A DNA stretch of 64,000 bases. Source: Desmodus rotundus. Taxonomy: Eukaryota > Chordata > Mammalia > Chiroptera > Phyllostomidae. The notes under the pieces are model-generated. The model worked only from the letters and a program-made list of their open reading frames with translations, searched no databases and was not told the DNA's origin. The stretch covers positions 179,860,528 to 179,924,527 of the forward strand of contig NC_071388.1 in NCBI RefSeq assembly GCF_022682495.2, read 5' to 3'. Below are positions 34,409-45,544 of the stretch, one piece after another. Position numbers and translations under genes: made by a program. Each line of letters starts with the position of its first letter. Positions within the stretch are counted from its first letter, which is position 1.

Positions 34409-37400
34409 TTAGATTCCCCATAAGAATGAAATCATATGGTATTTGCCTTTCTCTGCCTGGCTTATTTCACTGAGCATAATGTTCTCCAGGTCCATCCATA
34501 CAGGGAAAATGGTAAAATTTTCTTCTTTTTTATGGCCAACTGGTATTCCATTGTGTAAATGTCCCACAGTTGTTTTATCCACTCATCTACTGATGGGCGT
34601 GTGGGCTACTTCTATAAATTGGAGATTGTAAATAATGCTGCAATGAACACAGGTGTGCTTATGTTCTTTTGAATGAGTGCTTGGGGTTCCTTCTGATATA
34701 TTCTCAAAAGTAAGATCGCTAAGTCAAAAGGCAGAACCATTTTTAATTCTCTGAGGTATCTCCATACAGCTTTCCACAGGCTGAACCAACCTGTATTCCT
34801 ACCAACAGGGCAAAAGGGTTCCCCTTTCTCCACATCCTGGAGCACTTATTGTTTGTTGATTTATTGATGATAACCATTCCACAGGTGTGAGATGGTATCT
34901 CATTGTGGGTTTAATTTGCATTTCTCTGATGATATGTAACTTGAGCATTTTTTCATATGTCTATTGGCCCTCTGTATGTCCTCTTCAGAGAAATGTCTAT
35001 TCAGATCCTTTGCTTATTTTTAATTGGGTTGTTTATTTTCTGATGTAGAGTTTTGTAAGTTCTTTATAAATTTTGGATATTAACCTTTTATCAGATGTAT
35101 TGGTGAATATGTTCTCCCATTTCATGGGTTTTCTTTTTTTTATTTTTATTTTTTTCTTGCTACACAAAGACATTTTAGTTTGATGTAGTCTGATTTATTA
35201 TTTTTTTTTGTTTCCCTTGCCTGGGGAGATATATCCAACAAAACATTTCTATGAGCAAAATCTGAGATTTGGCTGCCTGTGTTTTTTTCTATGTTTTTTA
35301 TGCTTTTGGGTCTAATATCTCAGTCTTTAATCCATTTTGAATTTATTCGTATGTGATGTAAGAAGGTGGTCTAGTTTCATGTTCCTGCATGTATCTGTCC
35401 AATTTTCCCAACACCATTTGTGTGTGTATACTTGCTTCCTCTGTCAAATATTAGTTTATTATAAAGGTGTGGGCTTATTTCTGGGCTCTATTTTGTTCCA
35501 TTGATCTGTGTGTCTGTTTTTATGCCAGTACCATGCTGTGTTGATTACTATGGCCTTGGAGTTTGATATTAGGAAGCATGATTGCTCCAACTTTGTTCTT
35601 CTCTCTCAGAATTGCTGTTGCTATGTGGGGTCTTTTGTGGTTCCATACAAATTTTTGAAATGTTTGTTCTAGTTCTGTAAAATTAGTCATTGGAACCTTG
35701 ATAGGGATTTCATTGAATCTATAGATTACTTTAGGTAGTACGGACATTTTAATGATGTTAACTCTTCCTATTCATGAACAAGGCATATGCTTCCACTTAT
35801 TCAGCGTCACAACTTTCTGAGTAAAGATCTTTTAAATCCTTCATTAGGCTTATTCCTAGGTATTTTATTGTTTTTGAAGCAATTGTAATTTGGACTGTTT
35901 TCTTAATTTCCCTTTCTGTTAGTTCATTATTGGCATATAAAAATGCACTGATTTCTGGATATTAATTTTGTATCCTAGTACTTTGCTGAATTCATTTATC
36001 TGTTCTTATAGTTTCTGGGTGGAATCTTTGGGGTTCTCTATGTACAGTATCATGTCATCTGCAAATAAAGACAGTTTTACTTCTTCCTTTCCAATTTGGA
36101 TACATTTTATTTCTTCTTCTTGTCTAATTGTTATAACTAGGATTTGCAGTAGTATGTTGAATAAGAGAGGTGAAAGCAGACATCCCTGTCTTGTTCCCAA
36201 TCTCAAGGGGACCGCTCTTAGTTTTTAACCATTGAGTACGATGTTGGCAGTGGGTTTGTCATACATGGCCTTTATTATATTTAGGTATGTTCCTTCTATT
36301 CCCACTTTGCTGACAGTTCTTAATATAAATGGGTGGTGGATTTTATCAAATGCTTTTTCTACATGTATTGATATGCTCATGTGGTTTTTATCCTTCATTT
36401 GTTTATGTGGCGAATCACATTTATTGGTTTGTGAATAATATATCAACCTTGCATTCCTGGAATAAATCTCTCTTGATTGTGGTGTATGATTTTTTGATGC
36501 ATTGCTGTTTGCAGTTTGCTAATATTTTGTTGAAGATTTTAGCACCTATGTTAATGAGGGATAATGGTCTATAATTTTCTTATTTTGTAGTGTCTTTATC
36601 TGGTTTTGGAATTAGGGTAATGCTGGCCTTGTATAATGAGCTTGGAAGCCTTCATTCCTCTTGAGTTTTCTGAAATAGTTTGAGAAAGAGAGGTGCTAGT
36701 TTTCTTGGAATTTTTGGTAAAATTCATCTGTGAAGCTATCTGGTCCAGGGCTTTTGTTTGTTGGGAGTTTTTTCATTACTGCTTCAATGTAATTAGGTGT
36801 AGTCTGTTTACTCATATTCTCTGATCCTGATTTAGTTTTGGAAGAGTATGTGTTTCTAGGAATTTATCCATTTGGTCCATTTGGTCCAGTTTGTTGGCAT
36901 ATATTTGTTCATACTATTTTCTTACAATTCATTGTGTTTCTTTGGTGTCAGTTATTTTCCCTCTTTCATTTTTGATTTTATTTATTTGGCCCTCTCTTTA
37001 TTTTCCTTGATGAGTCTGGTTAGAGGTTGGTCAATGTTGTTTATCTTTTCATTGAACCACTTCTTCGATTCATTGATCTTTTTGTATCATTTTTTTAGAC
37101 TTTATTTCACTTATTTTTGCTCTGATCTTCCTTCCCTCTACTCACTTAGGGCTTTGTTTGTTGTTTTTCTTCAAGTTCCTTTAAGGGTAAATTTAGATTG
37201 CTTATTTGAGCTTTTTTCTTTTTTCTTTTTTCTTTTCTTTTTTTGCTATAGGCCTGTAATGCTATGAATTTCCCTTTACAATTGCTTTGCCTGTATTGCA
37301 CAGATTTTGGATTGTTCGTTCCCAATTTTCATTTGTTTCAAAGTATCTTTTGATTTCTTCCTTGATCTCATTGTTAACCTATTCATTATGCAATAACATG

Positions 37401-38152
37401 TTATTTAGCTTCCGAGTCTTTGTGTGTTTATCAGTGTTCTTGTGATTGACTTCTAGTTCATAGTGTTGTGGTCAGAGAAGATGCTTGATATGATTTCAAT
37501 CTTCCTAAATTTATTCAGACTTGTTTTGTGTCCTAACATGTGGTCTAACTTAGAAAACGTTCCATGTGCACTTGGAAAACATGTTTATTCTGCTGCTTTG
37601 GGATGAAATGCTCTGAAGATATTAATTATATCTATTTGACCTAGTGTGTCATTTAAGGCCACTGTCTCCTTGTTGATTTTTTGTTTGGAATATCTACCCA
37701 TTTAAGTTAACAGAGTGTTAATGTCCCCAACTATGACTGTATTTCTCTTGACATCTCCCTTTATGTCCATCAAGATTTGCTTTACATATTTAGGTGCTTC
37801 TATGTTGGGTGAGTAAATGTTTACTAGGGTTATATCCTCTTGTTGGACTGTTCCCTTTTCATTATGTAGTGTCCTTCTTTGTTTCCTACTATAGCCTTGG
37901 TTTTAAAGTCTATTTTGTCAGGTATAAGTATTGCTACCCTAGCTTTTTTTTCCTTTCCATTTCCATGAAATATCTTTTCCCTCACTTTCCATTTGGTCTG
38001 TGTGTATCTTTCAGTTTGAGGTGGGTATCTTGGAGGCAGCATGTGTATGGGTCTTGTTTTCTTATCCATTCAGCTACCCTATGTCTTTTGATTGGAGCAT
38101 CTATGCCACTTACATTTAAGGTGATTATTGATAAACATGTATTTAGTGCCAT
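34409..38152 (-). pseudogene. L1 ORF2 (endonuclease-reverse transcriptase), broken
   Basis: ORF2 spans about 3.74 kb, close to the usual length of roughly 1,250-1,275 codons. The start MALNTCLSIITLNVSGIDA, typical of the AP-like endonuclease, lies 7 bases after the ORF1 stop. Endonuclease sequence is visible near 37830-38069 (EKKARVAILIPDKIDFKTKA) in a shifted frame. The RT palm lies at 36446-36006: motif A reads [11 protein letters not shown], where the first catalytic aspartate of DAEKAFD is histidine, and motif C ([14 protein letters not shown]) is intact. The C-terminal end is SEISQAEKGKYHMISF with the stop at 34411-34409. Multiple stops, frameshifts and the motif A change show that it cannot make an active enzyme. 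Confidence 0.9.
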
Positions 38153-38159
38153 TTTATTG

Positions 38160-39098
38160 TTAGACTATTTTCCTCTGTTTTTTTTGTTTGTTTGTTTCTG
38201 TCGAGAAGTCAGATGACAGCCTAAATGGTACTCCCTTATATGTAACTACCTGTTTTTCTCTTGTGGCTTTTAGGATTTTCCCCTTGTCTTTAAGCCTTGT
38301 CATTTTAAGTATGATGTGTCTCAGTGTGGGTTCTTTGGGTCCAACTTGTTTGGGACTCAGAGCTTCCTGGGCTTGTGTATCTTTTTCCCTCATTAGATTA
38401 GAAAAGTTTTCAGTCATTATTTCTTCAAAGAATTTCTCAGTCTCTTGCTCACTCTCTTCTACTTCTGGTATTCCCATTATGCGGATGTTGTCATGCTTCC
38501 TGTCATCTAAAATGTTTCTTTAGCTCTCCTGATTTTTTAAAATTCTTTTTTTCTTTCTCCTGCTCTGCTTGGGTGTATTTTTCTTTTTTTCTTTCTTTTT
38601 AAGATTTCATTCATTTATTTTTAGAGAGGGGAAATGAAGGAGAAAGAAAGGGAGAGAAACATCCATGTGTGGTTGCCTCTTGAGCACCCCCTACTTGGGA
38701 CCTGGCTTGCAACTCAGGCATGTGCCCTGACTGGGAATTGAACTAGAGACCCTTTGGTTCACAGGCTGGCACTCAATCCACTGAGCCACACTAGCCAGGG
38801 CTCCTTGGGTGTGTTTTTCTATGTTGTTTTCCATCACTGATTCACTGATTCATTCCTCTGCTTCATCTAACCTAGTCTTTATTCCTCCCATTATATTATT
38901 TATTTCAGATATTGCATTCTTTACTTCTGACTGGTCCTTTTTTATGGTTTCTATGTCTTTTTTCATATTGTTGAGTATCCTTATAATCTTTACTCTAAAC
39001 TCGCTACCTAATAAATTGCTTGCCTCCATTTCATTGGGTTCTTCTTCTATAGAATTCTCTTGTTCTTTCATTTGGGGTCTGTTTCCTTGTCTTCCCAT
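38160..39098 (-). pseudogene. L1 ORF1 (RNA-binding protein), split by SINE and lacking C-terminal domain
   Basis: The N-terminal piece starts MGRQGNRPQMKEQ at 39098 and runs into a coiled-coil-like heptad region (EFRVKIIRILNNMKKDIETI) until the SINE at 38585-38801. Beyond it the RRM region continues (MGIPEVEESEQETEKFFEEI; IILKMTRLKDKGKILKATRE). The frame then goes VTYKGVPFRLSSDF, STETNKQKK and stops at 38162-38160. In other L1 ORF1 proteins RLSADFS is followed by about 80 more residues of C-terminal domain needed for nucleic-acid chaperone activity; here it is gone and ORF2 starts at once. Without SINE and duplication the frame is about 235 codons. Confidence 0.88.
38585..38801 (-). repeat. 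VES SINE inserted in L1 ORF1
   Basis: On the minus strand it reads GCCCTGGCTAGTGTGGCTCA, GTTCAATTCCCAGTCAGGGC (B-box) and CAAGTAGGGGGTGCTCAAGA, then a GA-rich segment and an A/G-rich tail. TTGGGTGTATTTTTCT (38569-38584) and TTGGGTGTGTTTTTCT (38805-38820) are the target duplication with one mismatch. It is a tRNA-derived SINE of about 217 bp that landed in ORF1 of the L1 after the latter inserted. Confidence 0.95.
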
Positions 39099-40115
39099 TT
39101 TGGTTGCTTCTTTGTATTTGTTTCTATGAATTAGGTAGATCTGCAAAGACTCTGGTTCAGACCTTTGACAGATGCTGCTCATGTCTTGCCCTGGGAAACC
39201 TGTTTGGAGCTATCAGGGATCCACAGCATGTGGCTTCCTCTGCTGGGCCTGCTTGTGTGCAGAGAGAACCAGGCTGAACACCAAGGCTGGGTTTTACCAG
39301 CACCAGGTCAGGGGACGGTCAGCTAAAGTCTCAGAGCTCCCAGAGATCTGCCTTAGTTGTTAAACTTAATCAATGATATAACCTCAAGCTGTACCTAGCA
39401 GCCCAGCTTAAACTCCACAGGGTGAGGCAGAGTAATTCCTGTGGTCAGGGCTATTGCTTCCCCTCATGCTGATACTATCCAAAGAATACTGTACATGAGA
39501 AAGATGGCCTCTGCAGTATGGGGAATGATAGCATAGGAATCCTGGTGGCCATTCCTTCAGTTTTCTCCCCAGAGCCACCAGCCCCAGACTGCCTCATGCA
39601 TCTCTAGTCCACTCTGCCCTCCCTCTCCCGGAGCTGAGGGAGACCCTGGATAAATGGCTACAAACAAAATTTTGTGTGTTGGCCCTTTAAGAGGTTCAAT
39701 GTGTCTCCAGCCATATCTCCCTAGCAGACAGAAACCCCGTGGTTTTTCCCAGCTGGATGTTATCTGGGTTTCTTTCCTGGCTCTGATACTATAGGCTGAA
39801 GACCTCAGCTTGGGGTTTAGATCCCACACTTATCAGGGGGAATCCCGCAGCCACTGAAATATCCCTCCAGGACTTCAGCTGCCACCCGTGGGAGCCCAGC
39901 TAGCCCTCTCGTGACTCCTTCTCGCTCCCTACCAATCACGTTGTGATGAAGTGGCTTCTTCTGTATGTCCTTGGTTATAAGGCTTCTCTCCAGCTAGTGT
40001 TCAATTCATTATTCAGGATGATTTCTCTACAATTTAGTTGTAATTCCAGGTTGGTCCTTGTAGGAAGTTAATCTAGATTCCAATTACCCCTCCACAATTT
40101 TGAGTCTCTTAGGGG
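39099..40115 (-). promoter_or_regulatory. L1 5' UTR (internal promoter region)
   Basis: About 1 kb between the ORF1 start and the duplicated target site, markedly richer in GC than its surroundings. In L1 this region holds the internal RNA polymerase II promoter that makes the genomic transcript. I cannot point to individual factor sites. Frames at 39172-39363 and 39557-39829 are chance. Confidence 0.7.
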
Positions 40116-40127
40116 TACAAGACTTTG

Positions 40128-40914
40128 GAATCTACTCAGTTAAGATAGTTCTAAGGGAACACAAAGACTATTAGAGGCAGAGCATTCCCAGACATAAATG
40201 TCATCAGTGAGAAGAGGGTAAAAGGTATATGGGTATGGAAGGAGGAGAACACACACATTTTTAGAAAATATATGATGAGTACAAAGTTGCTATAACCTCT
40301 AACTATTAAATAATTAATCAATTAATTAATTAAGTCAAAGTTGGTTAAAATGGTATCTTGTAAATGCCAGTGCTTTTAGTAAAAGCACTGACTAAAAGCT
40401 CATTGACTAAAAAAATCACACCGTGTTTATATACATATATCGTCAGTAACTGATGACTTCAATATGCAGTTAGTAGGACAAAGACACATAGAAACATTTA
40501 AAATAACAAATCCCCAAGTTTTCTGGGACTAACAACCCAAATCAGATAAGTTTATACTGAAAATATACCACTTTGACCACTCTAAATAATTTTATTAGAA
40601 ATTCTTCTACTTCTGGGCTAAGTAATATATCACCTTCTAAGAAAACAGAAGCTTTCTGAAGCTTGTCTTCAATAATCCTTCCCTTATCAAGAGGAATATC
40701 TTTGCCACAGCATCTATAAACATAGGTCCAGACATGTCAAAAAACGTGTTATATAAATAAGGTTAACAATGCTGAGGCTGGCTACCTCTTTCGTGTCTAG
40801 GATACACCAAATTATGCGGGCAAGGTTTAGTGCAGAGGCAATAGAAATGAGAGGCATGGATAAAAATGATTCCAAAATTTCTACAAAAATTATTTTATCA
40901 CTTTAAAAAATTAA
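40128..40914. other. Unassigned sequence with small perfect palindrome
   Basis: At 40369-40391 CAGTGCTTTTA and TAAAAGCACTG form an 11-bp perfect inverted repeat around one G. Nothing else is recognised. Confidence 0.45.
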
Positions 40915-41075
40915 ACTCTAACTTATGTTTGCCAGAGAGGAGGGATGTTAGGGGGCTGGGTGAAAAAGGTAAAGGAATTAAAAAGTGCTCATTGGTAGTT
41001 ACAAAATAGTCACAGGGATGTAAATTACAATACAAGCAATATAATCAATAACATTTAGAAAAAAGGAAACATTGG
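40915..41075 (+). mobile_element. Bat L1 3' UTR fragment
   Basis: CCAGAGAGGAGGGATGTTAG, GGGCTGGGTGAAAAAGG, TTGGTAGTTACAAAATAGTC, ACAGGGATGTAAATTACAAT and GCAATATAATCAATAACATT match part of the L1 3' UTR also seen at 31120-31250. Both ends are missing. Confidence 0.75.
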
Positions 41076-41479
41076 TCAGTAATAAAATGCATATGAGTAT
41101 TATCTTAGTTAGTAGTCATATCTAAACCCATCTTCTGAAAATTGCACCCATACTAGCAGCTGTGTCCTCCTCTGGGTAGCCACCTGCACAGGTTTACAAT
41201 ATGCTAAATAAGCATCTTCTAAGTAAAAATGAATCAAAGTGAGAAAAAAGCCTTTCAAATTACTTTTCATCTTCAGTTACAATAGAAATAAATTATATAT
41301 TTATTTTTTATCTAATATTTATAAGTAGTATATTATAGAAACAGAAATTTGCTTGCTCTCTTTATATGACCACTTACAGGTATATGTTAGTAGACTTAAA
41401 CTCATATTATTAACGTTATTTCCAAATTCTTCCACGGTTTATTTGGATAGTAGCAGAATAGGTTAAGACAAACATATTT
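41076..41479. other. Unassigned sequence
   Basis: No gene or repeat recognised. Confidence 0.4.
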
Positions 41480-41725
41480 CAGTCAGATGGAAGAGGATCC
41501 AAATATCTGACCTCTAATCTACTAGTAATATAATCATGGGTAAATTATTCTCTAATTCCTGGTCAGTAGTTTCCCTACTAGCAATATGAGGAAAAGAATA
41601 TTTACCTTGCAAAGATTGCTACAAGGAATGGAAATAACAAAATATGTAAAGTAAGTGTCTATATGTGCTTGGTTCAGAATAGATGTTCAACAAGTAGTAT
41701 TCATTATCATAAAGTTCTGAAAACT
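41480..41725 (+). repeat. MIR SINE, sense
   Basis: CATGGGTAAATTATTCTCTA, GTAGTTTCCCTACTAGCAAT, CCTTGCAAAGATTGCTACAA and AAAGTAAGTGTCTATATGTG follow the sense MIR, ending with the GAATAGATGTTCAACAAGTA terminus. Confidence 0.78.
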
Positions 41726-42599
41726 TAGCCCATGAAACTTTATCTTATCCCTCTCCTTTCCTAAGTGGTCAGCTATATTTTCTTTTTTTCCCTTCCAAAT
41801 CCTTAGGAAAATAGAAAGAAAACAATACATATATTAGACTCCCCTGATTCATATAACAGGTCAGTTCTCAAAACTTATTCTTCATAATGCTTTATTTGGT
41901 ACAATATTCACACTAAGCCTCCAAAAATATTAGCCTTTTCTCTTTTGAGCAAAGAATCTAACCAACAAATTTTAATTCTCTCAAAAGTTCTACAGAAAAG
42001 TAAAAGTTGATGGAAATCATATGAATTTTGGAATATTTGAAAGAACCTGATCAGAGAAGATGCGAATGTCTCTTCCATAAACATATTCATTCCCTTTCAT
42101 ACTGAATAATGATCCAGATGTTTTTGGGCAACACTCCTCCAGTGCAGCTGGTGCCTGCAGCAGTGTACCTGGGATGTTCTGACACCTCAGTCATTCTAAG
42201 AGATGTGCTAAATAAAATTGCATGCAAGATGTTCATCTGGGCTATCAGCAGTTAGCTGACCAAAATGCAATGATTACTGATGAAATTCAGAAATAGCCAT
42301 TGAGTACACATTCATGGTATATAAAAGAATAGTAGTAGCTATTCTTTTCTAGTAGTAGAAAAGCTGTAATAATGAACATCGCAGTGGCTATAAAATACTG
42401 AAATTATAGAGTTTTATTCTAACTGCCCATTCCCCCACCTGTATACGAAACCATTTTCTTTCCTGTCTAAATACAGTTATCCACTCCATCTCCTCTATGT
42501 TGTCAACTTTATTATATCTAATGCATGTATTTTATCTATTAACATTTCAGCTGGTTGAAGTCTCTACTCACTAATTAAAAATTTAAAAAAATTTCTTCA
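41726..42599. other. Unassigned sequence
   Basis: No gene or repeat recognised; the frame at 41908-42090 (60 codons) has no motif. Confidence 0.4.
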
Positions 42600-43144
42600 A
42601 ACTTGTGACCCCACATAACCCATGTTGTTCTAGTTCTCTTTTGCCATCTAAAGCCAACATTTGTAAAAGAAAAACCTATACTTGTTGTCCCCACTTCTTC
42701 AAAACTCTACAGAAAATAGTTGCAACCAAAGTCACCAGAAAACCTTTGTTGTCCCCAGTCAATGGACTCCTTCCACTTGACCTCTTAGGTCTCACTTAGA
42801 AATCTACTCTTCACATGGTTTCCATGACAACATGTTCTTTTCATTTCCATGCTACTCCTTTGGATCCTCCTTTTCAGTCTATTTTCAAGTTTTTCATCCT
42901 CCCTCTGTTCCTCAGAATTTGATCCTTAGTCCGCTTCTCTGCAACCCTTCTTAACAAATTATCCATCATTCCCATGGGAACATTATTTACTATCTACCAT
43001 CACACACCTTCTGTTCTCCCTGTGTTCCCTGTTTCAGGTAGCAGCTCAAATTGGAAATATTAGTTGCTTTGATTCCTTCCTCTCCCTCATTTCCCCATGT
43101 CCAATAGATGACTAGATCCTATCTCCTAAACACCTCTTGAAACC
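42600..43144 (+). mobile_element. L2 LINE, left part
   Basis: TTCACATGGTTTCCATGACA, CTCCTTTTCAGTCTATTTTC, ATTTGATCCTTAGTCCGCTT and GATTCCTTCCTCTCCCTCAT follow the RT-coding part of L2 in order, strongly diverged. The element is interrupted at about 43145 by a minus-strand L1 and resumes at about 45109. Confidence 0.75.
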
Positions 43145-45108
43145 ACTTCTATTTTATTAATTTTTGTTATTGTTGACACTATTACAGATGCCTCCATTAT
43201 CCCCCTTTTGTCCTTCCTCACAGCCTCTGCCTCCTACCCTTGGCCTTCACCACATTATCTTCTGTGTCCATGTGCTATGCATATATGTATATATGTTCTT
43301 TGGTTAATCCCTTCCAGCCCCCTAGCACACACACACACTGAGATCTGTCAGCTTGTTCCATGTATCCACGCTTCTGGTTTTACTTTGTTCATCGGTTTAT
43401 TTTGTCCATCAAATTCCATATGAGAGTAAGATCATATGGTATTTATCTTTCTCTGACTGGCTTGTTTCATATAGCATAGTACTCTCCAGGTCCTTTCACA
43501 CTGTTGCAAAAGGTAAGGGTTTTTTCTTTTTTTACAGCTGAGTAGTATTCCATTGTAAATTTACCACAGCTTTTTCATCCACTTATCTACTGATGGACAC
43601 TTGGGCTGTTATCAGACCTTAGCTGTTGTGAACGAACATAAGGGTGCACATATTCTTTCTGATTAGTGCTTAGGGTTCTTAGAATATATTCCCAAAAGTG
43701 GGATTGCTGGGTCAAAAGGCAGTTGCATTTTTAATTTTTTAAGGAAACTCTATACTATTTTCCACAGTGGCTGCACCAGTTTGCATTCCCATCAACAGTG
43801 CATTAGGGTCCCCTTTTCTCCATATCCTTGCCAGCACTCATTGTTTGTTGATTTATTGATGATAGAGCCATTCTGGCAGGTGTAAGGTGATATCTCATTG
43901 TGGTTTTAATTTGTGTCTCTCTAATGATGAGTGACATTGAACACTTTTTTCACATGTCTATGGGCCATCTGTAGACACATTTATAGACACATCTCTTTGG
44001 AGAAGTTTCTATTCAGGTCTTTTACTCATTTTTAGTTAGAATTTTTGTCTTCATGGTGTTGAGTTGTATAAGTCCTTTTTATATTTTGGAAACTAACCCC
44101 TTATCAAATGTATCATTGGCAAATATGTTCTCCCATACAGTGGGTCCCCTTTTCATTTTGTTGATGGTTTATTTTGCTGTGAAGACGCTTTTTAGTCTGC
44201 TGCAGTCCCATTTGTTTATTTTTTCCTTTATTTCCCTTGCCCAAGGAGATGTATTGGCAAAGGTATTGCTACAAGAAATGTTTGAGATTTTATTGCCTAT
44301 GTTTTCTTCCAGGATTTTTATGTTTTCATGACTTAAGTCTTATCCATTTTGAGATTATCATTGTATATGGTATAAGTTGGTAGTCTAGTTTCATTTTCTT
44401 TGCAAGTACCTGTCCAGTTTTCCCAACACCATTTATTGAAAAGTCTGCCTTTACTCCATTGTATGCTCCTGCCTCCCTTGTCAAATATCAATTGACCATA
44501 AAGATGTGGGTTGATTTCTGGGCTCTCTTTTCTGTCCCATTGATCTATGTGCTTGTTCTTATGCCTGTAACAGGTGGTTTTGATTATAATGGCCTCATGG
44601 TATAGTTTGATATCAGGTATTATGATACCTCCAACTTTGTTCATCTTTCTCAAGATTGCTGAAAGTATTAGGGGTCTTTTTTGAATCCATATATATTTTT
44701 GAAATATCTGTTCTAGATCCATGAAAGATGCCATTGGTATTTTAATAGGGATTGAGCCTATAGATTGCTTTGGGTAGCATGGATATTTTAATGATGTCAA
44801 TTTTTCCAGTCTATGAACACAGTATATACTTCCACTTATTTCTATTTTCCTCAATTTCTTTCTCAATGTCCTATAGTTTTCAGAGTTCAGATCTTTTGCC
44901 TCCTTGGTTAACTTTATTCCTAGGTACCTTATTTTGTTGTTGTTGTTATTGCAATATCAAATGGGATTGTTTTCTTAATTTTTCTTTCTGCTAGTTCATT
45001 ATTAGTGTATAAAAATGCCACCGATTTCTGTGTATTTATTTTGTATCCTGCTACTTTGCCAAATTCATTTATTAGATCTAATAGATTTTTTGGTGGAGTC
45101 ACCATTTA
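43145..45108 (-). mobile_element. 5'-truncated bat L1 inserted into L2
   Basis: The minus strand carries the C-terminal half of ORF2 from just past the RT core, then a 3' UTR and an A-rich tail (plus-strand ATTTTATTAATTTTTGTTAT at the left end). The right end follows L1 through AATAGATTTTTTGGTGGAGT and then passes directly into L2. ACCACTTCTATTTT at the left and ACCATTTACTTCTTTTT at the right look like a decayed target duplication, but I am not certain. The best-preserved coding part is 44333-44866. Confidence 0.9.
44333..44866 (-). pseudogene. L1 ORF2 C-terminal fragment, 177 open codons
   Basis: The longest uninterrupted frame in the window. It reads through the post-RT part of ORF2: [79 protein letters not shown] and [17 protein letters not shown], all conserved in mammalian L1. 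The upstream RT core and endonuclease are absent because the element is 5'-truncated, so this is not a functional gene. Confidence 0.9.
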
Positions 45109-45515
45109 CTTCTTTTTATCTCTTTATCCAGAACACTACCCTGTCCCTCCTGAATGACTACAACAGACTAGACTTTTTATTTCTACTCTTGTTTCAACTC
45201 TATTCATTCTTCAAACTACAAGAACAAAAATCTTCCTTAAGTACACAGTCTTTTAAAAATCAACTTACTATCCTGTTTAAAGTGCCTCAAAGGGATTCTC
45301 CTGCCTTCATAATAAATTTAAATTATTTAGCATTTTATTGCAGTGTAAATTAGACCCTCAGTGACATAACCCACATTTATATTGAAACATCTTCTCCCCC
45401 CTCACATTTAGACCTGAAGCTTTTCAAGGACAAAGACTCAGATTTAATGGAATTTAACATAATTACACTGCACCTACCACTGCAGAAAACAAGCATTTAA
45501 TAAACATTTATGATT
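45109..45515 (+). mobile_element. L2 LINE, right part
   Basis: CCTGTCCCTCCTGAATGACT, CTTAAGTACACAGTCTTTTA, CAACTTACTATCCTGTTTAA, GATTCTCCTGCCTTCATAAT and GCTTTTCAAGGACAAAGACT follow L2 to its 3' end (CATTTAATAAACATTTATGA). It continues the fragment at 42600-43144. Confidence 0.75.
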
Positions 45516-45544
45516 TTTTTCATTTGATCATCAAATAATTATTG

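Larger units (their letters stand above)
34203..40115 (-). mobile_element. Essentially full-length bat L1, inactivated
   Basis: TACAAGACTTTG occurs at 34191-34202 and 40116-40127, a perfect 12-bp target duplication enclosing 5.9 kb. Read on the minus strand it contains a 5' UTR of about 1 kb (40115-39099), ORF1 (39098-38160), ORF2 (38152-34409), a short 3' UTR and an A-rich tail (plus-strand TTTTTGTTTTTTATATTT). The 5' end begins CCCCTAAGAGACTCAAAATT. Both ORFs are disabled: ORF1 is split by a VES SINE and lacks its C-terminal domain, and ORF2 has many stops and frameshifts. Few mammalian L1 copies reach full length, so this copy is useful for defining the 5' UTR of the family. The plus-strand frames of up to 140 codons are antisense shadows. 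Confidence 0.95.

Noticed and set aside
37794..38216. 140-codon plus-strand frame rich in hydrophobic residues
   Set aside because: It is exactly antisense to the ORF2 start of the minus-strand L1; the same explanation covers 36872-37267, 35968-36228, 12553-12900 and similar frames.
38585..38801. tRNA-like sequence with A and B boxes
   Set aside because: This and the copies at 2244 and 48366 are VES SINEs with target duplications and A-rich tails, not tRNA genes; they cannot fold as complete tRNAs.
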